Shown piece after piece: positions 11,717 through 25,381 of a stretch of 64,000 nt of DNA. The notes beneath the pieces are model-generated. The model was not told where the DNA came from. It worked only from the letters and a program-made list of their open reading frames with translations, and did not search any database. The translations under genes and the position numbers were made by a program. Within the stretch, counting starts at the first letter, position 1. Every line of letters begins with the position of its first letter. The DNA is taken from NCBI RefSeq assembly GCF_020921035.1, contig NC_063153.1:9548001-9612000 (forward strand), written 5' to 3'. Origin of the DNA: Rhodamnia argentea. Its lineage: Eukaryota > Streptophyta > Magnoliopsida > Myrtales > Myrtaceae.

Positions 11717-14427
11717 TCAAGAAACAGTTTCGGCCACCGATCTTTGGTAAGGAAGTCGTTGTTTCGGAACTCCATCTTCAGTACGCTTGTCTTCAAACCA
11801 TTTCACGATTCTCTTCCGACGTAGGCTGGTCACTTGCACAATGCTGCTGATCATTGCATTCTGCATCCATTATTTCCCTTGTTTAGTATTGCGTCAAAAA
11901 GTTTCTACATTGGAATTGAAATTCTGAAATAATTAAAGTTGCTGCATAATACCAATTAACTACAAAGGAGAAGAATAACATCTGTTGACGTTAAAAATAA
12001 ATGAACATCAAAACTGATAACTGAGATTTGAAGCTCCATGAACAACTAAGATCCCCCATATGGAGTGATAAAAAGAAGTTAATAAATAGTCTGACTGCTT
12101 TTAATTTACTCCCAAGGGTATAAAGAAAAAAAGGAGCGATTCTGCATCTCTCACGCAAATATACGGCGAACTGACTCCCGCGCCTTTCACGACAATTTAG
12201 ACTCCCAACAAAAGAAATTGGATTTAATGGCTCTTGATACAGTGTAAGGGAATCGCGTGAAAACAGAATGCAATGGACAAGGAATTCAATGGAATTGAAA
12301 GAGGAATGAAATAGAATAAGCACTGCAATGTTTATGTTTGATTTTGACACAAAAACACTGTGATAATCCAAAAGGCTTAATGTCAAATATCAAATATGTC
12401 CTTAAAAAGAACCAAGGGAGACACAAAAAAAGAAGCAGTACACTTGCTCATAAAAATGTCATTTGAATTACTGTGTAGTGCACTAATCAACATTAATACA
12501 CCTAACAAGTTGGCCTAAATGATGGTCTACCCTTTCCGATATCCAATAGATCTTGGGTTCAAAATCCTAGTATTCCCAACTCATCTTGCCAATACGTAAA
12601 AAACAAACGAAAGGCAAGAAACAAAGTATTACTGAAAAGGTAGAAGACATGATAAGATACATAATGGTGAGTTGCCACTAAACAAAATCTGCGAATTGTT
12701 AATGTGCAACTTTGTCTTACAGTTGGGCGCTTTGTTCTTCTGTAAACTCTTTCCAGAGTATCAACTTGCACTTTTTTCAATCTCTTCTGCGCTGACCACC
12801 TTTGTTGCATCACATGAAGAGGCGCCTTCTCGGTGGGTTTGGGTTCAGGGTCCGCAGCATCTGCTATTATCTCATTAGGAGCAATGTCAATCGGTGCAGT
12901 TTCAGCTTCAAGGACTGTTCCCACTTGTGCAGGTTCATCAGGCAACGTAGCACTCATTAATAAAAGATTTGGAGGCGGATCTCGCAGCAGTTCAAGAACA
13001 ATAGATCGATCAAGACACAGCTCAGCAGCAAGACTTTTAATCTGCACGAGAAAAACCACATGAAGGATGAAATTTTATCACAACCAATCATGTAAAAGGA
13101 AGGTCAAAGTCCCAGTCAGAACACAATTTCAAACATCCTTTTCTATACTCTTCTTATATGTGCGATTAATAACATAATGCTACAGCTGTTATTCATATAT
13201 CTGAGTGAATACACAGTCCAGTATTTCACAAACTATGACATAGGCCAAAATATATAGTTAATCAATTATGTGAAGACCATGAGTTACAGAAAATGCTTAC
13301 TCTAGTTTTCCGGCGACCAGCTTTCAGAGCAACAGCCAATCTTCTAAGTTGCCATCTTTTTAGTTCAACTGGGCTCTCAACATCATCGTCGTCATCACTG
13401 CCATCTTCTGCTTCAGCATGATCATCAACTCCTGAGTTCTCCGCACGGCCTGCAAACATCTCCAGGTCATCACCACCTAGGGCCTCCTCCAACTCACGCT
13501 CCAGCCTAGCAAGGTCTTCTTCACTTATATCGTCGTCGTCGTCATTTAATGTTAGTCCATCATTTTTTAGATCTTCTTCGAGCTGATTGAATAGCACTTC
13601 AAACGCATCCTCATCCAAATCATCCTCTTCCTCATCATTACTTTTAGGCAAAATCTGCTGCAAAGAATTAAAAAAGATGATTAATTATCTCACATCTCCT
13701 AGACCAATAATTTAGTAATTAACAGAGATATCGATCATTTCCCTGCCCACATCATTACTTATCCGTTGAAAATGAATCCAAAAGATCCACATCCAAGCTG
13801 GAAGAAAGAAATCGACTTTCCATGTGCAAACAATTCACCGAGCGAAGATTGTCATAGATTCTCCATTTCAAAGAAAATCCGCATATCTGGTTCTTATTGC
13901 AGCACATTACAGCACTCCTCCTCGGCTATAAAGAACTTTACTCAAATTTGAAGACAACAGTCCAAACACTGCAACAATCACCACCAAGCCTAATCAAACA
14001 AAAGAGCAAGCTCCTCGAAGCTCGCTATCAGGGTTCAATCACAACAGAGACGAAACTTGAAGGAAACAACACAACACAACTCAGCACAACACGACACAGC
14101 ACGAAATGAATCGAACAGCTTCAGAGAAACAACGAGCTCAAATTCGACGCCTTTGACAATTCAGCTCGTCTGCAGCTCTTCATGTACTACGAACGGAAAA
14201 ATAGAGCTCACCTTGTTCCTGCCCCTCTTCTTATTCGCGACCGGAGCGTCGTCCTTGCGACGACGAGCGGAAACGAGCGCGGAGGAGGAGCGAGACGGAC
14301 AGGTCCTGGGAAGAGAAAACTTCAGGGTCGCGGGTTCATTATCAGTGCAACGAAAGAGGCACTTTCTGGGTACCGAAGAGTGGAGTTGAGCAGAGAATGA
14401 AGCGTTAATGGATGGAGCGAAAGCCAT
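11717..14427 (-). CDS. OCP3: OCP3 homeodomain-containing protein
   Basis: OCP3 was found in Arabidopsis as a regulator of peroxidase expression, drought response and defence against necrotrophs; later work placed it in the plastid. Four exons: 14427-14212, 13657-13301, 13041-12721 and 11860-11717, all phase 0, 345 residues. Residues 1-72 are Ser/Arg-rich without acidic stretches, like a transit peptide. Exon 2 is very acidic (FEVLFNQLEEDLKND, then Asp runs) and ends in LKRWQLRRLAVALKAGRRKT. Exon 3 has IKSLAAELCLDRSIVLELL and RDPPPNLLLMSATLPDE, then starts a divergent homeodomain (RWSAQKRLKKVQ) that exon 4 completes (VKWFEDKRTEDGVP), with WFEDKR replacing the usual WFQNRR. Every block matches the family in order. 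The exon 2 acceptor is a CAGCAG tandem, so one Gln may be optional. Confidence 0.93.
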
Positions 14428-16861
14428 GGGTTTGGCCTCTCTCCCTCCAGAGGTTTTCCGCCACCGTGGACAGAGGTTTCAGAGAGAGGAAGGGGGAACG
14501 GAGCCATTGTTGAAGAAATGGGATCGCTGGACTGAAAGTCTTTGGGGGCCCAAATTTTGTTTTCAGACCTTGGCCCATGAACGTCGTTTCAACCTCGTTA
14601 ACAACTTTGTTACGAGTTTTCATTGTTTTATCACTTATATTTAACTAATACATTAGATTTTAGAAAAAAAAAATTAATAATAGATTATGCAAAAACGCCA
14701 GAGGAAATCGTTACCGTCAATCAGCCGGCCTTGGTCGGGTCAAGTTAATAGAGTTTCCGCACCCACGTTAAGCCCCTATGATAGTTCCCTTTTTTTTTCG
14801 TTATTTTTAATTTATCTTAAATAGTACTTAATGATTATGGTAAAAAAAATTAACTAATGAACTCTAAAGCCAGCCTGAGGAAATCGGAAATCTTGATCGC
14901 CCTTTGTGTATTGAATACAACCAGTTTGTGGATAAAAACGAGATCAATGCTGTTTTTTGGGGAGGTGGGCGAGTAGATCAAACCCATCAAACAAGTGGGT
15001 CAAGTCGAAATATAATCCAACCCATATTAACCCGTTTTTAACACATTTTCATGCAATACAAATGTACTGGCCCGTATCAATTCGACTCATATTGACCCAT
15101 TTTGCTAAAACGTTTACATATTTTAATTCAACCTAGCAAAACTCATATTAAGACCGAGGTAATAGCACGGAATAAGTGAGCACGAAAATGAGTGAGGGCG
15201 AGCACATAGTGGGTTGAGTCTAACTTTGTAAAACTCGTTTACAATATATTTATGATCTGTTTAACACTCGTATTATATTTAAAAATCTATTTATGACTTA
15301 TTTGCTGAATATAACTAACTCATGTAAGAACAAAACTCATTATATATAGATTAAAAAAATGAGTCATCACTCATTAAGGGTTAAGAACCAAACACATATA
15401 TAACTATCGACGAGCTAGTATCACGTTCCGGCAAAATCCTCGATCGAGGATGGACCGCGACACTAGTGACCAATCATGCGATGATACATTCAACAAACAA
15501 ACCCATGGTCGGCCAAGAGGATCAATTTGGATCAATTTGGATCAATCTGACTCAACCGATCGAACGATGTTCAAACAATGCTCGGTTGACATACGATCGT
15601 TCGGCTAATCAACTCGTGGATGATACAAAGTTTTTCATGTCCAAATTAAAGAGGAGAGAGGGAAAGGAGGGTTCATTCGATATAGAGAAGTGGCACCGGA
15701 GGGAGAAAATGCAAAATTGACAAGGAAAACGGCGTTTTTTGGGGAAAAAGTTGAGCCAAACCACCTATGGCTGTTTGCAGTGGATTCGTCTCGAAAAATT
15801 ACGTGAAATAAAAAAAAATTCGTCTCAAACGGACGCCCGAGCGATGAGATATGCTCTTCCAAAGTTTTGCCATTTCTTTACTCGTTTCCACTCTTTCATT
15901 GCGGTTTTTAACTCTTTTGCTGCGGTTTCCCGAAAATCCTATTACTGCAGTTTCCAACATATTCTCGCGGCTATATTACATTATATCACAACATTATTTA
16001 TTAATTATATATCTTAATAAATATTTACATTAATTATTGCTAATAATGTTATAAATATAAACTTCACAAGAAAAAAAATTATAAATAAAATAAATATTCT
16101 AAGTATCAATAATTAAAAAATACGAAATTAAAAAAAAAAAAAGAATCGGGCCGGATTGCACCTTGCTCGGCGGGCCCATCGTCGAGCGGGCCTCGCTCGG
16201 CAATTAAACCGCCGAGCGCAGCCCAAATCAATAAATATTTATTTTTAAAAAATAATTTTGTAAATATTTGTTTTAAAAAAATTATTTTGGAAAAAAACCC
16301 TATGTATGGAGTCGTGACATTTTCTTTTTGATAAACTACAATCATCAACCTTCCTCTTTCTGAAATTTTGTAGGCTCGTTATTCAACTGTTTTAAAATCT
16401 TAAACAGTTAAAATAAAAACGTAATTTAATATGTAAATATTATAAGACTCTCGATAAATATAAAAGATAAAAAAAAATCACGATGTCGTTTTCCCCGTCA
16501 ATTTGTGATTACATAGAAAATTGAAAATTATTATTACTCTAAACAAAATGACAATTGATCAATACTATTATTTTTTTCACTCGAGTCCGGCCTTTTGCTT
16601 TGGCTTGATTCAATTCAACTCGCAACATGTCTTTTTTCATAAACCATCTCCATTTCTCCTCCTTTCATAAATATTATAAAATCTTCAATAGAGCGGATCA
16701 GAAAAATCACGTAGAAATTATATATTTACTCGATAAATTGAGTTTTATGATGTATTACGATCAAATGGGATTTGTAATTATTTCCAAGTGACCATTTTTA
16801 CCAAATAAAACTAATTATATTTTTTTAAGAATAATGGAATACAAATAAGGTCCCTAAAATC
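14428..16861. other. Spacer upstream of OCP3 with repeat debris
   Basis: The first part is the OCP3 promoter and leader. From about 14950 to 15400 there are degenerate GGGTCAA/TTGACCC and 'aacccatattaaccc' phrases in both orientations, like the hAT-like element at 29134-29936. At 15970-16120 and 16380-16860 the DNA is very AT-rich. A GC-rich island (16143-16220) with GGGCC and GCTCGGC repeats sits in between. No gene is supported. Confidence 0.5.
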
Positions 16862-18151
16862 TAAGGGTCTCGCATGGCAACAATTCGTTCCCAAAAACAG
16901 ATTATGGTTATAATGATTTTTTTTTATTATGGTTATAATGAGTTTTTAGAGAATCAGAATGTGTTTGATAATCGTATTGTGATTGTGTTCATGAATAGAA
17001 ACACGTTTGATAACTGTACAAAATTTATGTTCCCAAAAATACTTTCTCTTCCCAATTTTTTTAGTTTTTCTTCTTGCGGACAAAGTTCGGGCATCAAGAA
17101 CACAATCTCTGTTGTTTAGAAGTTCACATCGTCATATCACTCACGCAACTTTCACTACACCCATTTCAAATCTGATCGGAATCGGTCGAATTGCACAATT
17201 CCCCCTTTTAGATATGCGGATAACGAGTCCGGAAATCAACAACCGCGTATATTCATGTCGGTTTTTAAACCGTAGCCTCCATAATTTAGAGAGAGAATGA
17301 CTAAATTGCATTGATCAATGAAGTGAAAAAAAAAGAAACGGAGAGAGTCAATGACATTGAACCAGTGAACTGCGAAAAGGAGAAATTGAATCTTTGTATG
17401 ATGCAAGTTTAACAAGAAAAACCACGTATGCATATTCACATTTACATCGTCTCCTCGCTGAAGCTCGCCATCTCGTCGCCCAATTAGGGCGGCCCTAGTC
17501 GAGATCATCGAGGGGATGCTCGCGTCGTCCGATTAGGGTGACCCCGGTCGAGTTCGCCGAGGGGAAAGTTTGCGTCGCTCGATTAGGGCAGCCCTAGTCG
17601 AGATTAGCGAATGCGAGTCTCACCTTAGGCCAAGAGGGTGGTTGCCCTCGCCGATCCGGCGAGAGCCGCCCTATTTTGGCTTAGGCGACGAGACGGTGAA
17701 TCCGGCTCAAGCGAGAAGATGAGGACATATCTCGGTCAAGCGAAACTTACCGCAGTCGTTCAATGGGAACAACGGATGACGGCGGTAGAGGCGATGGGTC
17801 ATAAGAGCGGCGGATGAAGCAGTGAATTGAGTCGCGAACGAGAGTCTCAAGAGTGTCATGGCAGAGTATCCTTCTGAGAGGTCAAAAGCAAAATAACGAA
17901 AGACCTTCTGAGAGGTCAAGCAAAGTAACGAAAGAAAGGAGGAAAGAAAAGGTTTTTGTGTTTTGCAAAAGTGATTATTTTTGTCAAAACCAACTTTTTT
18001 GTGGTTTTGCAAAAATGGTCATTTTTTCTTCAAAATTGATTCTGCTTCTAGAATCATAATCAAAATTATATGTGTTATCAAACATGATTCTCATTTTTTT
18101 TGTTTTTGGGAACAGAATCACAAAAACAAAATTGTTACCATGCAGACCCTA
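16862..18151. mobile_element. TIR element with GC-rich tandem-repeat core
   Basis: The ends are inverted matches: left TAAGGGTCTCGCATGGCAAC, right (reversed) TAGGGTCTGCATGGTAAC. Subterminal sequence also pairs (TGTTTGATAA and GTTCCCAAAAACA appear on both sides in opposite sense). The core at 17455-17620 carries three ~51-bp units built around CGATTAGGGYRGCCCTAGTCGAG. A 35-bp unit (CCTTCTGAGAGGTCAA...) is duplicated at 17867-17935. There is no transposase frame, so it is non-autonomous; hAT-like termini are possible, but no matching target duplication was found. Confidence 0.55.
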
Positions 18152-18291
18152 ATAATAATGTGCCCGATAATACGATAGGATGCGTAAATATACTTCGACG
18201 TCTCCATCTCGCTCAAAAGCTACGTACTATTTCTTCGTTGTCTGAAATTCTCGCTCCGCAAGTGACGACACGGATCACGAGATCATCATCG

Positions 18292-20513
18292 ATGGCGTCG
18301 AGGGGATGGACGAGCAGAGTCCCGTCGATAGCTTCTCGTCTGTACTTCTTCCTCATCGTTCTCCAGATCCCTCTCTTCAGGTAATTCGATCCATATCCCA
18401 CTTCCTTTTCCCTCTCTTCCCTTGGCTGAACTTCGATTCCCCAATCGTATTGTATGCTCTCTTCGCCGTCTTTTTCGCGATTCGCTGGCTGACTGATCGT
18501 AGCGGTTGGTTTCCGAGCTCGAATGTTGCCGCCGACGAATGAAATTGGGTACCTTCCTCGTGGCTTTTTTAATCTTCCGGGGTGTGATTTAGCTGAGATG
18601 TTTCTTTTTATACATGGATTCGTTCGAACAGAAACAGTGCGGAGTTGATTGTTACGTGAAGGGATCGGGGATGATGAAATTCTCTCTCTTTCTTTCTCCA
18701 TTGGTTTGGTCGGATGGGTTCGGAGGGCAAAGAAGGGACTTGAAGGAGCGATTGACGGCGTTGCTTCATTTTTTTTTATCAGTCTTGTGTGTATGAAGAA
18801 GCCTGTTCTTGTGCACTGTAGTGGACGAGCTGTCCTTGCCAATGTTCTTTTGCTCTTCAAGGACAGTAGAAGTTGAAGGGCCATTTCTGAGCTAAGAAGA
18901 GAGAATCATGGAGGTTCTCTCGAGCATAGATTAGATCTTATGATGTCACTGCTTTGGAATTGGGACGTCTTTCCATTGTGGAGGAGAAAAAAGGAAATAA
19001 CTTTGTCCGTTTGTAATGCTACCACATCGTGACAGAGCAGGAGATCCTTGTATTCCGCTAAATATTAACTGGGATAACAAAAAACTGAAATCCGTCGGGC
19101 ATGCTTCATCGTATCGACAAATTGAGAATACCTATATAATAAAACCTCCTTTCTTGATTGCTTTATGGGAGCTGGTAGTCTTTCCATTTGAAACTATTGG
19201 TTGCTACTTGGCAAGTGCTCCTGTGGACTGCTATTCTGGCAAATAACACCCTTTTTGTTCTTTCCCATGCAAAGTAGTTAAGACTGTTATACTGCACCAG
19301 CTTGTGTTCTTTTCTCCACCATGCCTACTTGGCTCTTATGATAGTTTATATTTCTAAGTATCATAACTGCTCAGTGAATTTCAGACATTCTACTAAGAGA
19401 CAGTTATCGTTTGAGATCTAACATACAGTTGGAACCTGTAGCCGGTATCTTTTTTTTTTTCCCCATTCAAATTCATGTACAAAGTTCGTAATATTAATCG
19501 TTTTCCTAAGTCAATTAATCGTGTTCGGGCTACTGTGCAGGGTCACGTGTAGGTCTGGTATGTGCTCGACCCCGATACAAGTCACATCATCTCAGCTTAT
19601 TGCCAGTGAGATAATCCCTGTTCCTGTGGTGAAGGCCCTTCTCTACCCTGGAGCTGTTGTCAATGGTCTTGTAAAGAACATGACAGTTCCAAGCTGGAAT
19701 GATTTGCTAGATATCTATAATCTAACTACTGTGAAAGAAGCCTCGGCAGTAGTTGATCTGCAGCGTTTGGAGGTTCTTTTCCGTTTGATCTTACTACGTC
19801 TCATCTTCCTGTTGCATATGCTTTTTTTTCAGCTAAACACCGACATAAACTGTACATTTGTCCCACTGCAGTGCATGTGCAAGATCATGAAGTAAAAGAT
19901 TTACGCTTGTTAGATAACAGTTTCTTGTTCCAGCTTCTTTTTTAATCTGACACATTTAAGGGAGAACTTCAGCATCTACTTTTTACTGGCAAACGGTATC
20001 ACGTTGGTATATTTTCCCAGGCATGTTCTTTCGCTTGCCATGAATACTACAGTTGTCTCCTCATGACAGTCCCAATTTTACCGGGGATAGAATGCTGGAA
20101 GTGTCACTTTTTTCTTAGAGTGCCTGAGATGTCATACAAACGAACTTCTTGCATGCTCTTCTTTTTGTTTTGGAGTTCTTGACGTAGTTTGTTTCACTAC
20201 CTGTTGATTCTTCCAGGTTCTTGCCGGAAGCTACTTCTCCGTGGCAGGAGCACTTGTGGGTCTGCTCAAACCAGGGAGGATGAGCATGTTTGGGACGCTG
20301 CTGATAATTTGGGGTCTTGTCAAGGAGGGAATCTTGGGAAAGCCTGTGAATGTGGATCCTGCAAAGGCAGTCTATGTTTATCCGACGATGTTGATTGCAT
20401 TGATCTGTGCCTTATCATCCATTAAATATGATGTGAAGAAGGCCATGAGACCTGCCCCTGCTCGAACTATTGCAAAGCCACTGCAGAGCTCATCAAAATC
20501 TAAGCTGAAATGA
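18292..20513 (+). CDS. Conserved plant multi-pass membrane protein, function unknown
   Basis: Three exons: 18292-18380, 19541-19772 and 20217-20513, with GT-AG junctions and frame kept, 205 residues. The N-terminus (about residues 14-28, LYFFLIVLQIPLF) is a signal anchor or signal peptide followed by a Cys pair (CRSGMC). Three or four further hydrophobic stretches follow: PVPVVKALLYPGAVVNGLV, the VLAGSYFSVAGALVGLL region, MFGTLLIIWGLVKEGIL and YPTMLIALICALSSI. The tail is basic and Ser/Lys-rich (SSSKSKLK). I believe similar proteins exist across plants, because the intron positions and motifs look like a real conserved gene, but I cannot name the family or assign a function. The start was chosen as the first ATG giving a continuous frame into the first donor. 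Confidence 0.75.
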
Positions 20514-23500
20514 GATGAATTGTAAGCAACACATCTGTTGAGAATGTCACTCATTTTTGTTAGGATTCTCGTTGTCAAAATTTTTGAGTCTTACATCAAC
20601 ATATGGATCTTCAGTCAACTTTTGAAATCAACTGAATTGCAAGTTTTATATGGCTTGTCGGGTATGTATGCTTGTTATGACCGAGCAGTCTCTCTTCAAT
20701 CTTATTTCTGATCATCAACTTTCTCCTCGCACAAGTGAGTAGGTTTCTGCTGAGCTCACAAGTTAGCAGACTAAAGAAAACAACAACAATTGCTCATTAA
20801 GATTCAGAGAACAAAGAGTAAAGACCAAACTGTCCTTACCTGAGGGTAGTTGACTCCTAACTGTGACCCCCGTCTGTCAAATACATCTTCAGAAACTCAC
20901 ATTTTACTGCTTATACCCAATTTTAGCTGCGATGTTCATTTTCCTTGAAGGCCATTAATAGTTTTCATGCCATTCGTGCTTCGTCGTCAACCTCAATGGT
21001 CATATGCTTTTCTTTTCCTACTTGGGAATTGTGAGCTTCTAGGCAAAGTTGGTAGTGATGCGCATGTTAAGGCTCCTTTTCTTTCCTACTTGCTTATTTT
21101 CTGTTTCAGGCAAGTTATGCATAAATTGGTGGCCACATACACATTAAGATTTGTAGTCTCTAAATGATCCCTACCTGTCCTGTAGAGGTTTATTAGTGCC
21201 GCAGAACTTCTGCCGTCCGCAAGCACCTGTTCTGCTGCTGAAGAACTGATACGAATACTATGTAGCAAGCTACAGTTGCAGAAGAAAAAAGCTTATTAGC
21301 ATTTGTATTCTTTGTGAACTTAATTGTCTATTCTTGATGCTTATGACCTCTTGCAGGTAGCGTTATGTGCATTATAATCCCAATTGAATTTGGGAATGGA
21401 CCTGGTCTAACCAATCTAATCTGGATGCTCGGTTTCCTTCAAGCATCGGTTTACTTTAATTCTAAAAATCTGCCAGTAGCAGCATTGTTAACTCAATGTC
21501 TCTCTCAAAGCCTTTCAAAAACACACAGTTTCAAGCTTAGTAGGTGAACCATCAAGAGCCCGCTTACCTGTTACAATTCCCAGTTTAGTCTGCATTTCAG
21601 GAAGACAGAAAGAAAGAATATATATGCTGAAAGACAGGCAAAGTGGGGCACAAGAGAGTGGCAAGCTTATTGACACGCTCTTTTTGAAGGCATGCTGCTG
21701 TTTTTCTTGCAAAATCTTCTGCTTAGCAGAGCTGCAGACCCGTGCGGCAAGTTCTATTTCTTCCCTGGTCTATCAATGTGTTGATTCTGACTCAGGATTC
21801 TGAACCGTGGAATTCTCTGTTATGAACTCCCAATGATTTGGTTTAAGTAACAACCAAATTAGATTATCATATCTAGTGTGCTGAAGAGCCCAAATGATGC
21901 CAAAGATTAGCACTTACATCACAACTCTGTGAACCACCGATTGTTTGAAGTCATATAACAGTGATTGAACACCAATTTCAGGCTGAATAACATAAAGAAG
22001 ACCATCGAATATACTCAGCTTATTTAGTTTTCTGATATTCTCTTTTAGAAAATCATCTTAATATTAGGAACACAAACAACAACAGCCTCTTTAATGCAGC
22101 AAGGACTTCTTTTGTAATTTGCTGCTGTACACTGGCAGCTAACCGCTGGTAATAGACCAAAGAAGAGCAACTGTACTTTGTTGTTATGGAAACGTTCGAG
22201 CATCAAAGATGAGGACACATTACATTTGTTCATCACCAAAAGTACCTTGGGGATGCACTCGTCGTTGAACTTCTATGGTTATTGATACATGTATCTGTCT
22301 TGAGCCCAAAAAGAAGTTATAAATACATGTAGTTGCAGGGTATTAGTACTGCTTCTTAACTTTGCTTTATCTAAACAGGTGGTATCCACATTGTAAGGTA
22401 ATTTATTAATCTGAAGGAGATTAATTAGAAAAAGGTAAATGGCTGTAGCAATGTGTTTTCTATGAATTTAAGTGGTGCATTACCCCATGAGAAATAATGC
22501 AGCATGACAACTGTAGTTGAAATGTGTGAGACATCAAAGGCCACTTTTTATAAAGGGACAAAAGCAGAGAACTTTAAGAGAGTGTGCGTTTGCTAAATTT
22601 ATGAATAAATACGAAAGGGGAGAACTTTAAAAAGCTAAATAAAGTCAATTTATCAAAGCTTTGAATTGGATAAAAGCTATCTTGTTTTTGCTACCGTTTG
22701 ACCATCACAGTATTGATTAACATTTTCAACTCTTGTACTTGGTACACTGCTGTTGTCTGATAAGGTGGATGTTGGGTCCAGAGTCTGTGATTTAAGAGGC
22801 AGATGGAGCTCTTTCTTGAGCATGAGTTTTATCAGATATCCTGTCTCTTTTTAGATTAGGATGCGTCGGGAACATGAAATTATGATTGCGTCTTCTTAAA
22901 GACCGTTTTCGGACGTCCCCATGATCTTACTAAATGAAGAGAGAAATTTTTTGAAAGAGAATGCTAATTATCATGGAAGTTGCATTTCTTTTGCATTTCA
23001 CAAGTGTAAGCCCTTTATCATTGATCTAGATATATGTTATCTCTCATATCCAGATTTCTTTGTCCGAAAAGATTTCGATGACCCTTATATGGTAGTCGGT
23101 ACCATGTAATCAATGAAATGCCGGGAAGATATCTTCATCAGTATGATGCCGTTCTATTCTCCTCATTTAAACACTACCGAGTCTCTTCTCTCTGTGTCTG
23201 TCTACTAGAGAGAGCGGGCACTTGATGGCTTGAAAGAAAGGAAGGAAGAAAGAATGGGCACTACTTGAATGCTAGCTGCTTCAACTTGGACATATCAATT
23301 CCAAATTCTCTTTTTGTTTGAGTCATATAAATCCTAGTTCTGTTTGACTGATTCATCAGTAGGGAGGTACTTCACTAACCCCAGCAAAGCAAGTGAAGTA
23401 ACATAAAGGAAATGCTTAAAGCAGGACAAAGAATCTTGCAAAAAGCTAAATAATGGAGTGTAGTAGCAGGGGGCACTGATTGAAGGTGGTGTTGGGGCTT

Positions 23501-25381
23501 CTTTTTTGACCGGTAAATCTTGCAGTTAAATACCCATCAGGTCAATGAGGGGACCTTTAAAAGCTGTTCCTTAAAAGCTCTGGAATCCTATGTGAATTTA
23601 TTCTTTAAAAGCAGATCCATCTTCTTGTTTTATCACCGTCTTTACATTAATCAATGTTAAAACCTAAGTTAAGCGAAACTTTGACTTGCCGGCATACTCT
23701 TGACAAGAATTTTGAGAAATCGCAGTACTGGTATTCTGTAGTTTTATCCTACTTTTCACAGCTAGTAATTTATTCCTGATACAAAACATAGGTGAAGGAA
23801 GATGAATGTGGGAAATTAGTATATCTACTATAATAGGAATAAGCTGAACTGGGAAGCAATTCCGATAGTTGAATCTGCAATATAGATCTATCTTGACATA
23901 CTTGAACTCTCTCATGATTCCCTTCTGAAATTAAATCATGTGAAGGCATGCATACTATGGTACATATACCATGCATCACTCTTTGTCAAGATATACGCCG
24001 CATGTATACATTGTTGGTTTGTTTTCTAATTAGTTAAGTTTTTAGGAAAAATGGTTCGTCTAACATGGTGTTAGAGAATGGATAATGAGTTCAAATCCGG
24101 TCATGGATCTATTCTGTCTACTACACTTATCATTCTGCCCATTTTTACGTCTATGGTTGTCTGTTTGATGTGGTTACATCCACATTTTGTGCTTCACGCT
24201 GAGTAATTTGCTATAAATACACAGATTGTTATCGGAAAAAATGGTTTGTATAACACTCTTCTCTTGTTTGCTATGATGATCTGTCAATTAGTCCAGATGT
24301 GAGCAAGAGCACATTGCATCAGATTGCCAAACTTAGCCACTGAACTTCTCGCCAGGAAACACTGGCCTAAGATCAGCTGAAAGACAAGATGAAGAGAGGA
24401 ATCGACTAAAACTTAGTGTCATTAATCATGACTAGATTACGCTGTGTAGTTTCCTTTTTATGCCATTTTGAAAATGCGTATGATCTTTGTCTTCTTTTAC
24501 TAATGCCCCAGCTTTTGCAGATATGAAGAGTAACAGGGTCCACTTATCTCAGTTTCTTTCCCCAAAGGCAAAACCCCTGAATTGCTTCCATGGCATGTGT
24601 AACATTTTTTTATGCAGTTGCCAAAAGATCCACGACTTAATTAATTTTTGCAGTTCTAATTCAAGTTTGTTTTTGACCACTTCGAACCAAAGAACATCCT
24701 CGAACAAAAGGATCGGAGGGAATCGCTCTATATTGCATGCGCTTGGCGCCTGTGAATCACTTCATTTAAGCCGTTAGATCATGCTAGGTTCGCACTATTT
24801 AATGATGGAGATGAAGCGGAATCATACGATCCGATTCCACACAACAACTTTTCCTTTGGAAGATGGCAATGCCTTCCAAGTACCATTACTTTCCTAAATT
24901 AGGGCAAAAATGTAAATACTGTTGAAAGGAAAATTCAAGAGGGGGAAATGAAAGAAATTCTCAGACAGTACTGCAATAACCATGGGAAACCCCTCTCAAA
25001 CAGGTGATGGAGGAACTGCTAACCCGCAAGCTACAATGCTATGCCAAGACAAACTAGACCATAAGAACAACATAGAACTGAAGAAAAACAAAGAAAAATG
25101 AAGAAGAAGAAGAAGAAGACGACTCTCTTTATGTTCTTTTGATCTGTCATTTAAGCCCACCAAATAACTCCAATGGAAAATGTTTTCTTGGCAGAAAGAG
25201 AGACCAAAGACAGTGGCTGCACTTTCTTGCTCGATTCTCTTCCAGGCTCTTCCTGAAGATCAAAGAAACACAAGACGGGTGATCATGAAAACACCGAGCC
25301 GGCTCAATATCGTTCTCAAAACACACTATCTGTTGCATAATGTCTGAGAGCTAGTAGTTTCTAACCAGATCATGGAACACT
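20514..25381. other. Spacer between the membrane-protein gene and the zinc-finger gene
   Basis: The first few hundred bases should be the 3' untranslated region of the plus-strand gene, and the last ~400 that of the minus-strand zinc-finger gene. Between them I see no frame with recognisable coding sense. A stretch near 24030-24240 (phrases like 'atggtgttagagaatgg...gttcaaatccgg') resembles decayed LTR sequence. Confidence 0.45.
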
